A stretch of DNA of 33,453 nucleotides from Lachnospiraceae bacterium (GTDB lineage Bacteria; Bacillota; Clostridia; Lachnospirales; Lachnospiraceae): NCBI GenBank assembly GCA_017436865.1, contig JAFSCH010000099.1:1-33453 (forward strand), in the 5' to 3' direction. Numbering within the stretch: the first letter of the stretch is position 1; each line of letters begins with the position of its first letter. The translations under genes and the position numbers were made by a program. Under the pieces are notes generated by a model, which did no database searches, had not been told where the DNA came from, and saw only the letters and a list, made by a program, of their open reading frames with translations. Below are positions 1 to 7,970 of this stretch, one piece after another.

Positions 1-100
1 CCTGGAAGGTAAAGGAAGAATTGTGGAAGTGAGAATCCGAAAGGATTCCGGAAGTCATTTGATAAAGATTTGTGTGTTCGGTTTTGAAGGAATACGATAA
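1..100 (+). CDS. 3' end of an unidentified gene (partial)
   Basis: An open frame runs in from the left edge (frame beginning at base 2) and stops with TAA at 98-100, giving about 32 C-terminal residues ending in CVFGFEGIR. The residue mix (alternating basic and beta-branched residues, VEVRIRK) looks like genuine protein, and an intrinsic terminator follows 28 bases later, which supports this being the true gene end. I do not recognise the family from so short a tail. Confidence 0.55.
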   Translation, partial: LEGKGRIVEVRIRKDSGSHLIKICVFGFEGIR

Positions 101-127
101 TATTTAAAAGAAATAATATGTAAGTAA

Positions 128-157
128 AGTCTTGTAGTGATTTACAAGGCTTTTTTT
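128..157 (+). terminator. intrinsic terminator after the partial gene
   Basis: AGTCTTGTA (128-136) pairs with TACAAGGCT (143-151) around a 6-nt loop, with one G-U pair, and runs into seven T residues. It separates the partial upstream gene from the phosphohexomutase gene. Confidence 0.8.
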
Positions 158-244
158 GATATAGAGGAAAGAATTCGAATATATTATATTTTCTTATGAA
201 CTTAGCATTTACTATTAAGTATGTATGAACCATAAAAGGAATGA

Positions 245-273
245 TTGTCATAACAGCTTAATTATGATAACAT
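245..273 (+). promoter_or_regulatory. candidate sigma-A promoter for the phosphohexomutase gene
   Basis: TTGTCA (245-250) and TAACAT (268-273) are separated by exactly 17 bases and lie about 45 bases upstream of the start codon, downstream of the preceding terminator. Prediction from sequence only; the -10 box is a moderate match. Confidence 0.45.
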
Positions 274-319
274 TACGGTTGAGACAATTGAAACAAAAGA
301 GTTTTTTTGGAGGATAGCT

Positions 320-1819
320 ATGCAGAATTTAATGAAATTACAAAATGGCAGCGACATCAGAGGAATCGCATGCGAAGGTATTGCTGGGGAATCTGTTAAT
401 TTAACACAGGAGGCAGGTAATCTGATTGGTGGTGCATTTGCTAAATGGCTTGCAGATAAGAAGGGAAAGGCTATTACAGAGCTTAGAATTGGAATTGGCC
501 ATGATTCCAGAATAACAGCAGATAGCTTATATCAGGCTGCCGCAATGGGAATGGTAGCAGCAGGAGCAAATGTATTTTATTGTGGATTAGTTTCAACTCC
601 TTCTATGTTTATGACAACAGTATTTGAAGAATTCACTTTTGATGGTGCAATTATGATTACTGCTAGTCATCTTCCGTTTAACCGTAATGGATATAAGTTC
701 TTTGATCGTGATGGTGGTTTAGAACATGATGATATTACAGAGATTTTAGAGATAGCATCAGGACTTACTTATACAGAAGCTGATTTATCAGGAGTGGAAA
801 AGGTAGATAGCATTTCCGTATATTGTAACTTTTTACAGGATAAGATAAAAGAAAGTATACAGGCAGATAACTATGATAAGCCATTAGAGGGATTACATGT
901 TGTTGTAGACACTGGTAATGGTGCTGGCGGTTTCTTCGTAGAGAAGGTATTAAAACCACTTGGAGCTAATACATCAGGAAGTCAGTTTCTTGAGCCAGAT
1001 GGACATTTTCCAAATCACATTCCAAATCCTGAAAATAAGCAGGCAATGGAAGCTATTAAGAGTGCGGTATTAAATAATAAGGCGGATTTAGGTATTATTT
1101 TTGATACGGATGTAGATAGAATGTCAGCAGTTCTTCCAAATGGAGAGGAAGTAAATAGAGATGCCATAATTGCCATGATGACAGCTATTATCGCAAAAGA
1201 TTATCCAGGAGGAACAATTGTTACTGATTCTGTTACAAGTGATAGACTTACAAGATTTATTGATAGCATTGGTATGAAGCAGCATAGATATATGCGTGGA
1301 TATAAGAATGTTATTAATGAGTCTATTCGTTTGAATAAGGAAGGTATTGTATCTCCGCTTGCCATTGAAACATCAGGACATGGTGCTTTAAGTGAGAATT
1401 ATTTCTTGGATGATGGTGCTTACATGGCAGTAAAGCTTCTCATTGCATTAGCGAAGGCTGCAAAAGAAGGAAAAGCGCTTGCTTCCTTTATAGAGGCGCT
1501 GGAAAAGGGATATGAAGAAAGAGAATATCGTTTTAAGATTCAGGGTGACGATTTTAAGTCCTATGGCTTGAATGCGCTTAATACATTTGAAGAAAGAGCC
1601 AAGGAAAAGGGTTATCAGATAGCACCAAATTCTTATGAAGGTGTAAGAATTACTTTTGATACAGAGGAAGTAAAAGGTTGGTTGTTACTTCGTATGTCAC
1701 TTCATGATCCACAGATGCCATTAAATGTAGAAGGTGTCAGAGAGGGTGATTGTGATCGGTTATATCAGATAGTAACAGAACTTTTAGAAGGCTTTGATCG
1801 CCTTGTAATGCCACAATAA
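320..1819 (+). CDS. phosphoglucomutase/phosphomannomutase family enzyme
   Basis: This 499-residue protein is an alpha-D-phosphohexomutase, a cytosolic enzyme that interconverts sugar 1- and 6-phosphates through a phosphoserine intermediate and feeds cell-envelope or glycogen precursors. The family marks are present in order: the phosphoserine loop TASH with Ser116, the metal-binding loop DTDVDR (262-267), the sugar-binding loop GYKN (327-330) and a later ETSGHGA segment (350-356). The active-site loop reads TASHLP rather than the common TASHNP, which is seen in a subset of the family. A strong ribosome site (TTGGAGG) precedes the ATG by about 6 bases. Substrate preference (glucose, mannose or glucosamine) cannot be decided from these motifs. 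The gene is preceded by its own terminator and promoter, and ispF follows closely enough for cotranscription. Confidence 0.88.
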   Translation: MQNLMKLQNGSDIRGIACEGIAGESVNLTQEAGNLIGGAFAKWLADKKGKAITELRIGIGHDSRITADSLYQAAAMGMVAAGANVFYCGLVSTPSMFMTTVFEEFTFDGAIMITASHLPFNRNGYKFFDRDGGLEHDDITEILEIASGLTYTEADLSGVEKVDSISVYCNFLQDKIKESIQADNYDKPLEGLHVVVDTGNGAGGFFVEKVLKPLGANTSGSQFLEPDGHFPNHIPNPENKQAMEAIKSAVLNNKADLGIIFDTDVDRMSAVLPNGEEVNRDAIIAMMTAIIAKDYPGGTIVTDSVTSDRLTRFIDSIGMKQHRYMRGYKNVINESIRLNKEGIVSPLAIETSGHGALSENYFLDDGAYMAVKLLIALAKAAKEGKALASFIEALEKGYEEREYRFKIQGDDFKSYGLNALNTFEERAKEKGYQIAPNSYEGVRITFDTEEVKGWLLLRMSLHDPQMPLNVEGVREGDCDRLYQIVTELLEGFDRLVMPQ

Positions 1820-1858
1820 TAGAAAATAATGGATAATTGCGAAGGGAGGAGAATTGTT

Positions 1859-2401
1859 ATGAGAATTGGAATGGGATATGATGTGCATAAGCTTGTAGAG
1901 GGAAGGGCAATGATTATTGGAGGAGTAGAAATTCCCTATGAGCTTGGTTTGTTAGGTCATTCGGATGCGGATGTGCTTCTGCATGCGATTTGTGATGCAC
2001 TATTGGGAGCAGCTGCTTTGGGAGATATTGGAAAACATTTTCCGGATACTGACCCTGCATACAAAGGAATCTCTAGCGTTATCCTGTTAGAAAAAGTAGG
2101 AGCATTATTAGAGGAAAATATGTTTTTGATTGAAAACATAGATGCGACCATTATAGCACAAGCACCGAAGATGCGACCACATATTGATTCTATGCGAAAA
2201 AATATAGCAAATGCGCTAAAAATTGATATTACACAGGTTAATGTAAAAGCGACAACAGAAGAGGGACTTGGATTTACCGGAGAAGGAAAGGGTATCTCGT
2301 CACAAGCTATTTGTATGCTTACATCACCAAGAGAGCTATATTCTGAAGATAGAGTGGCTAGAGGCTGTGATGATTGTATAGGATGTAAGAAGATGCAGTG
2401 A
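1859..2401 (+). CDS. ispF: 2-C-methyl-D-erythritol 2,4-cyclodiphosphate synthase
   Basis: IspF cyclises CDP-methylerythritol 2-phosphate to MEcPP in the non-mevalonate isoprenoid pathway, as a cytosolic trimer. The first residues carry the metal ligands Asp8 and His10 (GYDVHKL). His42 completes the site, and the HSDAD segment (34-38) and [10 protein letters not shown] (132-141) are the expected substrate-binding elements. I chose ATG 1859 because GGGAGGAGA lies just upstream; an in-frame ATG at 1829 would add ten residues without a ribosome site. The protein is 180 residues, about 20 longer than typical IspF. The extra C-terminus carries three cysteines in the pattern C-x2-C-x2-C (170-176), which is not part of the known fold and could bind metal or simply be a lineage-specific tail. 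Confidence 0.95.
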   Translation: MRIGMGYDVHKLVEGRAMIIGGVEIPYELGLLGHSDADVLLHAICDALLGAAALGDIGKHFPDTDPAYKGISSVILLEKVGALLEENMFLIENIDATIIAQAPKMRPHIDSMRKNIANALKIDITQVNVKATTEEGLGFTGEGKGISSQAICMLTSPRELYSEDRVARGCDDCIGCKKMQ

Positions 2402-2543
2402 TAGAAAAACGAAGAAGAATGAAAGAACATACAAGCATGAGTAGGTAATAAAATTCTGATAGAAGTAGATAAGTAAATATATGTAGCGTCATTATTAAAA
2501 AAGATAATTATGTTAATTTATAGAAAGAGGAGAGGTAGAGATT

Positions 2544-3272
2544 ATGGCTATGATTGCAACACCACATATTAATGCAGAAGCAGATGCGTTTGGTAAAACT
2601 GTATTAATGCCGGGCGATCCGCTTCGTTCTAAGTTCATTGCAGAAAATTATTTAGAAAATGCACAACTTGTTAATAACGTTAGAGGCATTCAGGGGTATA
2701 CGGGTACCTACCAAGGCGTTAAGGTAAGTGTTATGGCAAGTGGAATGGGTATGCCTACCATAGGAATTTATTCTTATGAGCTATATAATTTCTTTGGCGT
2801 TGAAAATATTATGCGTGTTGGTTCAACAGGAGCGCTTCAGGAAAAGATAAAGGTAAGAGATATTATTTTCGGAATGGGAGCATGTACGAATTCCAATTAT
2901 GCAAGTCAGTATGAGCTTTCAGGGACCTTTGCTCCGATTGCAAGCTATCCATTGATGAAAGAGGTCATTGCGCAGGCAGATAGATTGAATGCAAATTACC
3001 ATGTTGGAAATATATTGTCTTCCGATAGTTTCTATACAGACAATGGTAAGACTGCTAATGACGCATGGAGAAAAATGGGTGTTCTTTGTGTAGAAATGGA
3101 AGCGGCTGCTTTGTATATGAATGCGGCAAGAGCAGGTAAGAATGCGTTGGCAATTCTTACTGTATCGGATCATATCATTACAGGAGAAGAGACAACTGCG
3201 GAGGAAAGACAGAACTCCTTCACACAAATGATGGAGATAGCATTGAATACTGCTGTTGCTCTTGAAAAATAA
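2544..3272 (+). CDS. deoD: purine-nucleoside phosphorylase, DeoD type
   Basis: DeoD cleaves purine (deoxy)nucleosides with phosphate to free base and (deoxy)ribose 1-phosphate in purine salvage; the family is hexameric and cytosolic. The length (242 residues) matches the family. Visible motifs are PHINA near the N-terminus (His8, subunit-shared site), the phosphate-binding GDPLR (24-28), RVGSTGA (91-97) with the conserved Arg and Ser, VEMEA (183-187) with the ribose-binding Met/Glu, and SD at 208-209, whose Asp is the catalytic acid for 6-amino purines. GGAGAGG precedes the ATG at 2544. The 142-base gap from ispF suggests a separate transcript, but I see no convincing promoter. Confidence 0.96.
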   Translation: MAMIATPHINAEADAFGKTVLMPGDPLRSKFIAENYLENAQLVNNVRGIQGYTGTYQGVKVSVMASGMGMPTIGIYSYELYNFFGVENIMRVGSTGALQEKIKVRDIIFGMGACTNSNYASQYELSGTFAPIASYPLMKEVIAQADRLNANYHVGNILSSDSFYTDNGKTANDAWRKMGVLCVEMEAAALYMNAARAGKNALAILTVSDHIITGEETTAEERQNSFTQMMEIALNTAVALEK

Positions 3273-3288
3273 TGGAAATTTTAAGTGA

Positions 3289-3317
3289 TTGACAAAATCG
3301 AAGAAATTGAATATTCT
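3289..3317 (+). promoter_or_regulatory. sigma-A promoter driving the T-box leader and cysE operon
   Basis: A perfect -35 TTGACA (3289-3294), a 17-base spacer and -10 TATTCT (3312-3317) lie just after the deoD stop codon and upstream of the T-box leader. Transcription would start near 3324, giving a leader of about 500 nt before cysE. Confidence 0.75.
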
Positions 3318-3365
3318 ATATTATGAAAGTAATTTTTTTGAAGAGGAAATTGCTTAATAGAAATA

Positions 3366-3612
3366 AAGGCTTAGAGCGGAAGAGTAAGTGATTGGAAGCC
3401 ATACAGAGAGGAAATGTCACCGGCTGAGAGCATTTCTGTGCAAGAGGATTACCCAAGTGCATCCGGGAGCTGATTTTGTGAGCGTTTATGATAACAGGTA
3501 GCAGAGTACGTTTTGCATGCGTTAAATGTAAGAGGATTGGACTTAGGTCCTTTAGAAGAGTGGAACCGCGGATTAATTCGTCTCTTATGATGAATTAATC
3601 CGCTTTCTTTTT
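3366..3612 (+). promoter_or_regulatory. T-box riboswitch leader (probably tRNA-Cys sensing)
   Basis: The hallmark T-box motif GAGTGGAACCGCGG (3558-3571) binds the acceptor end of uncharged tRNA. It directly overlaps an intrinsic terminator: GCGGATTAATTC (3568-3579) pairs perfectly with GAATTAATCCGC (3592-3603), followed by TTTCTTTTT. Base pairing of the T-box with uncharged tRNA would form the antiterminator instead. The upstream 190 bases hold the Stem I region, including GGAAATG pairing with CATTTC. Cysteine specificity is inferred from the downstream cysE and cysS. TGC triplets at 3439-3441 and 3458-3460 are possible specifier codons, but I could not fold the leader to choose between them. 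Confidence 0.9.
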
Positions 3613-3620
3613 ACTTTATA

Positions 3621-3712
3621 GGAAATTGCTGTAGCGTAGTGGTAGTTAGACAAGAATTTCGCAAGAAATTCTTGCCAAAGTGCGTGCGCTGGCACGCACT
3701 ATTTTCATTAAT
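3621..3712 (+). repeat. double-hairpin repeat, copy 1
   Basis: This is the first of two adjacent, related units of about 92 bases that begin GGAAATTGCTGT and share GTTAGACAAGAATTT. The unit holds two hairpins. CAAGAATTTC (3651-3660) pairs with GAAATTCTTG (3665-3674) around a GCAA tetraloop. AGTGCGTGC (3679-3687) pairs with GCACGCACT (3692-3700) around GCTG. A weak T-run (ATTTTC) follows. The function is unknown. It lies between the T-box terminator and cysE, so it is transcribed in the leader. Confidence 0.8.
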
Positions 3713-3713
3713 G

Positions 3714-3806
3714 GGAAATTGCTGTGATGTAGTAAGCGTTAGACAAGAATTTAGGAAGAAATTCTTGCAAGTGCAAGCTGCTGAGCTTGCACTTTTTATC
3801 TTTATG
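3714..3806 (+). repeat. double-hairpin repeat, copy 2
   Basis: The second unit has the same layout as copy 1. CAAGAATTT (3744-3752) pairs with AAATTCTTG (3759-3767). AAGTGCAAGCT (3769-3779) pairs with AGCTTGCACTT (3784-3794) around the same GCTG loop. Compared with copy 1, the second stem has two compensated base-pair changes plus an extension, so the fold appears conserved rather than the sequence. The second hairpin runs into TTTTTATCTTT and could act as a further intrinsic terminator 16 bases before the cysE ribosome site. Confidence 0.8.
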
Positions 3807-3821
3807 TAGGGAGGCTGGAAG

Positions 3822-4511
3822 ATGGGATGGCTGAAAAGTATACGAAATGAGATAAAGGTAATACGGGAGCGAGACCCTGCAATCCATTCGGATATGGAGG
3901 TGTTTTTATATCCGAGCTTTAAAGTGATGATTCATTATAGAGTGGCGCATAAGCTCTATCAGAAAAAACATTATTTTCTAGCAAGATGGATTTCGCAACG
4001 TGCAGTCAGAAAAACAGGAATTGAGATTCATCCAGGTGCAAAGATTGGAGAAAATTTCTTTATTGACCATGGAAATGGTGTTATTATTGGAGAAACAGCA
4101 ATTGTTGGTAATAATGTAACATTGTATCAAGGAGTAACATTAGGTGGTACAGGTAAGGAGCATGGAAAACGACATCCGACCATTGGCGATAATGTTATGA
4201 TTAGTGCTGGTGCAAAGGTTTTGGGGTCTTTTACGGTTGGAGAAAACTCTAAAATTGGCGCAGGAAGTGTTGTGATTGAGGAGGTTCCCCCAAATTGTAC
4301 GGTTGTAGGTGTTCCTGGAAGAATTGTAAAGAGAAATAATCAGAAGCTAGTGCGAGAAGACATGAATCAAGTGGATTTACCAGATCCGATTGCAGAGGAT
4401 ATAAAGGTATTACAGCATGCCAATTCTCAGATGACGAATCGTATACTTGAGCTTGAACAGGCGTTAAAGCAGTTAAAAAAAGAAGTTGATATGTCGAAAA
4501 CAGATATTTAA
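3822..4511 (+). CDS. cysE: serine O-acetyltransferase
   Basis: CysE transfers acetyl from acetyl-CoA to L-serine, making O-acetylserine, the first step of cysteine synthesis. The 229-residue protein has a short N-terminal helical part and then a left-handed beta-helix of hexapeptide repeats from about residue 66 to 170. It carries the catalytic Asp82-His83 pair in IDHGNGV and a second active-site His118 in KRHPTIG. Its last 40 residues (LELEQALKQLKKEV) look like a short coiled coil, longer than the usual tail, and may serve assembly. GGGAGG precedes ATG 3822. The gene is the first of the T-box-controlled operon with cysS, which fits induction by cysteine starvation. Confidence 0.95.
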   Translation: MGWLKSIRNEIKVIRERDPAIHSDMEVFLYPSFKVMIHYRVAHKLYQKKHYFLARWISQRAVRKTGIEIHPGAKIGENFFIDHGNGVIIGETAIVGNNVTLYQGVTLGGTGKEHGKRHPTIGDNVMISAGAKVLGSFTVGENSKIGAGSVVIEEVPPNCTVVGVPGRIVKRNNQKLVREDMNQVDLPDPIAEDIKVLQHANSQMTNRILELEQALKQLKKEVDMSKTDI

Positions 4512-4593
4512 AAAGAGAAAGTGCTAGTTGGGTGGTAAAAAAGCAATAAAATACAAAGATAAGAATAGATAGAAGAAGAAAGGTAGAATTTGT

Positions 4594-6015
4594 ATGGAAA
4601 ACAAAATGTCATTTTATAACACATTAACAAGAAAGGTAGAGCAGTTTATTCCGAATGAGGATGGTAAGGTTGCCATGTATACTTGTGGTCCTACTGTTTA
4701 TCACTTTGCACATATTGGAAACTTGAGAAGTTATATTATGGAGGATGTTTTGGAAAAAACTTTACGTTATGTAGGTTATGATGTAAAGCGTGTTATGAAC
4801 ATTACAGACGTTGGTCATTTATCCAGTGATGCAGATACTGGTGAGGATAAGATGTTAAAAGGTGCGAAGAGAGAAAAGAAAACAGTTATGGAGATTGCAA
4901 AGTTCTATACAGATGCGTTTTTTGCAGATTGTGCAAAGCTTAACATTAAGACTCCAGATGTGGTAGAGCCTGCAACAAACTGTGTTTCTGAGTTTATTCA
5001 CATGATTGAAGTATTATTGGAAAAGGGATACGCATATGAAAGTGGTGGAAATATTTACTTTGATACTTCTAAGCTTGAGGATTATTATGTATTTTCAAGC
5101 CAGAGTGAAAAGGAGCTTCTCGTTGGTGTAAGAGACGATGTAGATGAGGATGAGAATAAGAAGAACAAGAGTGATTTCGTACTTTGGTTCACAAAGTCTA
5201 AGTTTGATGATCAGGAATTAAAGTGGGATAGTCCATGGGGAATCGGTTATCCGGGCTGGCATATTGAGTGCTCTTGTATTAGTATGAAGCACCTTGGCGA
5301 ATATATGGATATTCATTGTGGTGGTGTAGATAATATTTTCCCTCATCATACAAATGAAATTGCACAGAGTGAGTCCTTTGTAGGTCATAAGTGGTGTAAT
5401 TACTGGTTCCATGTACATCATTTGAATGATAAATCAGGAAAAATGAGTAAGTCAAATGGAGATTTTCTCACCGTTTCCCTTCTTACCGAAAAGGGATATA
5501 ATCCATTAGTATATCGTTTGTTCTGTTTACAGTCACACTATCGTAAGCCGTTAGAGTTCTCTTATGAGGTATTGGATAATATGGTTGCTGCTTATGATAA
5601 GCTGGTAAAGAGAATTGCTTCTTTACAGCAGGAAGGAGCAGTGGAAGAAGAGAAGTATAACGAATATAGAGCAAAATTCGAAGAAGCGTTATGCAATGAT
5701 ATGAATACTTCTATGGCAGTGACTGTTTTATATGATATGTTAAAGGCTGATATGTCAGATGCAACGAAGTTTGCATTGGTAAAGAGCTTTGACGAAGTAC
5801 TTTCCTTGAACCTTGCAACAGCGCATGCCCAAAAAGAGCAAGGTAATGGCATTGATGCTGAACTGGAAAGCTATGTGCTTGCAAAGATTGAAGAGAGAAA
5901 AGCAGCTAAGAAGGAAAAGGATTTTGCAAAGGCTGATGCTATCAGAAATGAGCTGTTAGAAAAGGGTATTGTATTAGAAGATACTCGTGAGGGTGTAAAA
6001 TGGAAGAAAATGTAA
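4594..6015 (+). CDS. cysS: cysteinyl-tRNA synthetase
   Basis: CysRS charges tRNA-Cys with cysteine. It is a class I synthetase with the HIGH-type motif HIGN (40-43) and KMSKS (283-287). The zinc site that gives cysteine selectivity is intact: Cys31, Cys226, His251 and Glu255 occupy the expected spacing (TCGPTVY, HIECS, PHHTNE). The 473-residue length is normal, ending in the helical anticodon-binding region. The start ATG 4594 has GAAAGG upstream. The 82-base gap from cysE holds no terminator, so it should share the T-box leader. Its 3' end overlaps mrnC by 16 bases. Confidence 0.97.
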   Translation: MENKMSFYNTLTRKVEQFIPNEDGKVAMYTCGPTVYHFAHIGNLRSYIMEDVLEKTLRYVGYDVKRVMNITDVGHLSSDADTGEDKMLKGAKREKKTVMEIAKFYTDAFFADCAKLNIKTPDVVEPATNCVSEFIHMIEVLLEKGYAYESGGNIYFDTSKLEDYYVFSSQSEKELLVGVRDDVDEDENKKNKSDFVLWFTKSKFDDQELKWDSPWGIGYPGWHIECSCISMKHLGEYMDIHCGGVDNIFPHHTNEIAQSESFVGHKWCNYWFHVHHLNDKSGKMSKSNGDFLTVSLLTEKGYNPLVYRLFCLQSHYRKPLEFSYEVLDNMVAAYDKLVKRIASLQQEGAVEEEKYNEYRAKFEEALCNDMNTSMAVTVLYDMLKADMSDATKFALVKSFDEVLSLNLATAHAQKEQGNGIDAELESYVLAKIEERKAAKKEKDFAKADAIRNELLEKGIVLEDTREGVKWKKM

Positions 6016-6440
6016 GTGTATTAGCACAGATTCATCAGGTTTTTGGAGAGAGTGAGGTTGATTTACGAACCTACTCTCCTTTAACCTTTGCATATATTGG
6101 AGATGCTGTGTTTGAAATGGTTATCAGAACTTTGATTGTAGAACGAGGTCAGAGAGCAGCTAATACCTTACATAAGCATACGACAAAGATTGTGTGTGCA
6201 GGAACACAGGCTGCTATCGTGGAAGCAATCATGGAAGACATGACGGAAGAAGAGCAGAGTATTTATCGTAGAGGGAAAAATACAAAGATTCATTCCGCTG
6301 CTAAGAATGCTTCTTTGTCCGATTATAGAAAAGCAACAGGCTTTGAGGCTGTGTGTGGGTATTTGTATTTAGCAGATAATACAAAGCGAGTAGTAGAACT
6401 TGTTGATTTAGGAATAAAGAAAGCAGGAATCGAATTATAA
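6000..6440 (+). CDS. mrnC: Mini-ribonuclease 3
   Basis: Mini-III is a small RNase III-family enzyme that lacks a dsRNA-binding domain and matures both ends of 23S rRNA in Bacillota. The 146 residues contain the RNase III catalytic segment SPLTFAYIGDAVFE with Asp35, the RRGKNTK loop and the second acidic helix FEAVCGYLYL with Glu116. The start lies inside cysS with a 16-base overlap, so translation is probably coupled. The gene order cysS-mrnC-rlmB is common in Bacillota and supports the call. Confidence 0.94.
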   Translation: MEENVSVLAQIHQVFGESEVDLRTYSPLTFAYIGDAVFEMVIRTLIVERGQRAANTLHKHTTKIVCAGTQAAIVEAIMEDMTEEEQSIYRRGKNTKIHSAAKNASLSDYRKATGFEAVCGYLYLADNTKRVVELVDLGIKKAGIEL

Positions 6441-6477
6441 AAATTCCAAATGGAAAAGTAAGCTAATCAGTTAGATG

Positions 6478-6533
6478 AACAAATAATATTAGTAACTCTG
6501 AAGACATGGAAATAGTTACTAATATTATTTGTT
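6478..6533. repeat. perfect 20-bp inverted repeat between mrnC and rlmB
   Basis: AACAAATAATATTAGTAACT (6478-6497) is the exact reverse complement of 6514-6533, with a 16-base loop. No T-run follows, so it is not a standard terminator. In RNA it would form a long uninterrupted duplex, a possible RNase III-type processing site; in DNA it could be an operator. Confidence 0.85.
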
Positions 6534-6560
6534 AAATTTGAAGAAAGATATGGTAATCGT

Positions 6561-7298
6561 ATGAGATATGAAGAATTTACAATAGAAGGAAGAAATGCAG
6601 TGATTGAAGCGTTTCGTTCAGGAAAACCAATTGATAAGATTTTTATCCAAGATGGTGTGCAAGATGGGCCGGTGCAGACAATTAAGCGTGAGGCAAAAAA
6701 ACATAATACCATGGTAAAGTTTGTAACCAAAGAGCGTTTAGACCAGTTAAGTGAGACTGGAAAACATCAGGGTGTTATTGCGTATGCAGCAGCTTATGAG
6801 TATGCAGAAGTAGAGGATATTTTGGAAGCAGCAAGACAAAAGGGAGAGGCACCATTTGTTTTTTTGTTGGATAATATTGAAGACCCACATAATCTTGGAG
6901 CAATTATTAGAACAGCAAATCTAGCAGGTGCGCATGGAGTCATTATTCCAAAGAATCGTGCTGTTGGTTTAACTGCTACCGTAGCAAGAACATCCGCAGG
7001 AGCATTAAATTATACTCCTGTTGCAAGAGTAACCAATATGGCAAAGACCATTGAGGACTTGAAAAAGGAAGGTATGTGGTTTGTTTGCGCAGATATGGGT
7101 GGAACGGTTATGTATGACTTAAATCTGACCGGTTCTATAGGTCTTGTAATTGGTAACGAGGGCGAAGGCGTTGGAAGATTGGTGAAGGAAAAGTGTGATT
7201 TTATCGCTTCAATTCCTATGAAGGGGGATATTGATTCTCTGAATGCTTCGGTTGCAGCTGGAGTGCTTGCATACGAAATCGTGCGCCAAAGAGGTTAA
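6561..7298 (+). CDS. rlmB: 23S rRNA 2'-O-methyltransferase, RlmB/TrmH (SpoU) family
   Basis: This 245-residue protein is a SPOUT methyltransferase that uses SAM to 2'-O-methylate a guanosine of 23S rRNA in the RlmB subfamily. An N-terminal substrate-binding domain (1-80) precedes the knotted catalytic domain. The three SpoU motifs are present: motif 1 NIEDPHNLGAIIRTA (about 104-118), motif 2 VIGNEGEGV (about 196-204) and motif 3 SIPMKGDIDSLNASVA (about 217-232). The start ATG 6561 has only a weak ribosome site, and an ATG with better spacing is not available. A long inverted repeat sits between mrnC and this gene and may separate or process the transcript. Confidence 0.92.
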   Translation: MRYEEFTIEGRNAVIEAFRSGKPIDKIFIQDGVQDGPVQTIKREAKKHNTMVKFVTKERLDQLSETGKHQGVIAYAAAYEYAEVEDILEAARQKGEAPFVFLLDNIEDPHNLGAIIRTANLAGAHGVIIPKNRAVGLTATVARTSAGALNYTPVARVTNMAKTIEDLKKEGMWFVCADMGGTVMYDLNLTGSIGLVIGNEGEGVGRLVKEKCDFIASIPMKGDIDSLNASVAAGVLAYEIVRQRG

Positions 7299-7337
7299 AT
7301 CGCAAAAAATATATATAGAAGTTTTGCGAAATGTGGG

Positions 7338-7970
7338 GTGAGACAATTGTATGAGGCATACACTGACGAAGAGTTGATTGACCGTTTGCGGGAAGGTGAT
7401 AAACGGATTACAGATTATATCATGGATAAGTATAAGAATTTAGTAAGAAAAAAAGCAAAATCCATGTATATTTTAGGCGCAGACAACGATGATTTAATCC
7501 AAGAAGGCATGATTGGTCTTTTCAAGGCAATTCGTGATTATGATGCTGGAAGAGATGCAAGTTTTTATACTTTTGCAGATTTATGTGTTTCAAGACAGAT
7601 GTATACAGCAGTTCAGGCATCTAGGAGAGAAAAGCATGCACCACTGAATTCTTATATATCCTTATATGCAGATATGGCAGAGGGAGAACATGATGGTGGA
7701 GAGGCAGAGTTGATACAGATATTAGCCTCACAGACTGAGACGAATCCAGAGGAACTTTTTATTGATAAAGAAAATGTTGCGGATATAGAAGCATTGATAG
7801 ATAAGCAGTTAAGCTTGTTTGAAAAGCAGGTGTTAGATCTTTATATTACGGGAATGACTTATTCTCAGATTGCTAAAGTGTTAGGGAGAGATGAGAAATC
7901 AACGGATAATGCTTTGCAGAGAATGAAGGCAAAGCTAAAGCGGGCTGTGGGAAAAAAAGGAGACAAATGA
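7338..7970 (+). CDS. sigH: RNA polymerase sigma-H (Spo0H-type) factor
   Basis: The 210-residue protein is a sigma-70 family factor closely resembling SigH, which controls entry into sporulation and stationary phase genes in Bacillota. Region 2 is clear (DYIMDKYKNLVRKKAK, GADNDDLIQEGMIGLFKAIRDYD, with the -10 recognition helix near residues 70-90). Region 4 ends in the HTH segment MTYSQIAKVLGR and STDNALQRMKAKLKRA. The phrase PLNSYISL after region 2 is also typical of SigH. The start is uncertain: GTG 7338 has little ribosome-site support, while TTG 7347 lies behind GGGTGAG and would remove three residues. The position after rlmB matches other Bacillota. The stop codon overlaps the next gene by 4 bases. 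Confidence 0.93.
   Translation: MRQLYEAYTDEELIDRLREGDKRITDYIMDKYKNLVRKKAKSMYILGADNDDLIQEGMIGLFKAIRDYDAGRDASFYTFADLCVSRQMYTAVQASRREKHAPLNSYISLYADMAEGEHDGGEAELIQILASQTETNPEELFIDKENVADIEALIDKQLSLFEKQVLDLYITGMTYSQIAKVLGRDEKSTDNALQRMKAKLKRAVGKKGDK

Noticed and set aside
1957-2430. 157-codon minus-strand frame opposite ispF
   Set aside because: It is antisense to a clear ispF gene and has low-complexity Ser/Phe composition, typical of a shadow frame.
3621-3806. Repeat pair considered as a CRISPR array
   Set aside because: There are only two diverged units, with no constant repeat and unique spacers and no cas genes nearby.
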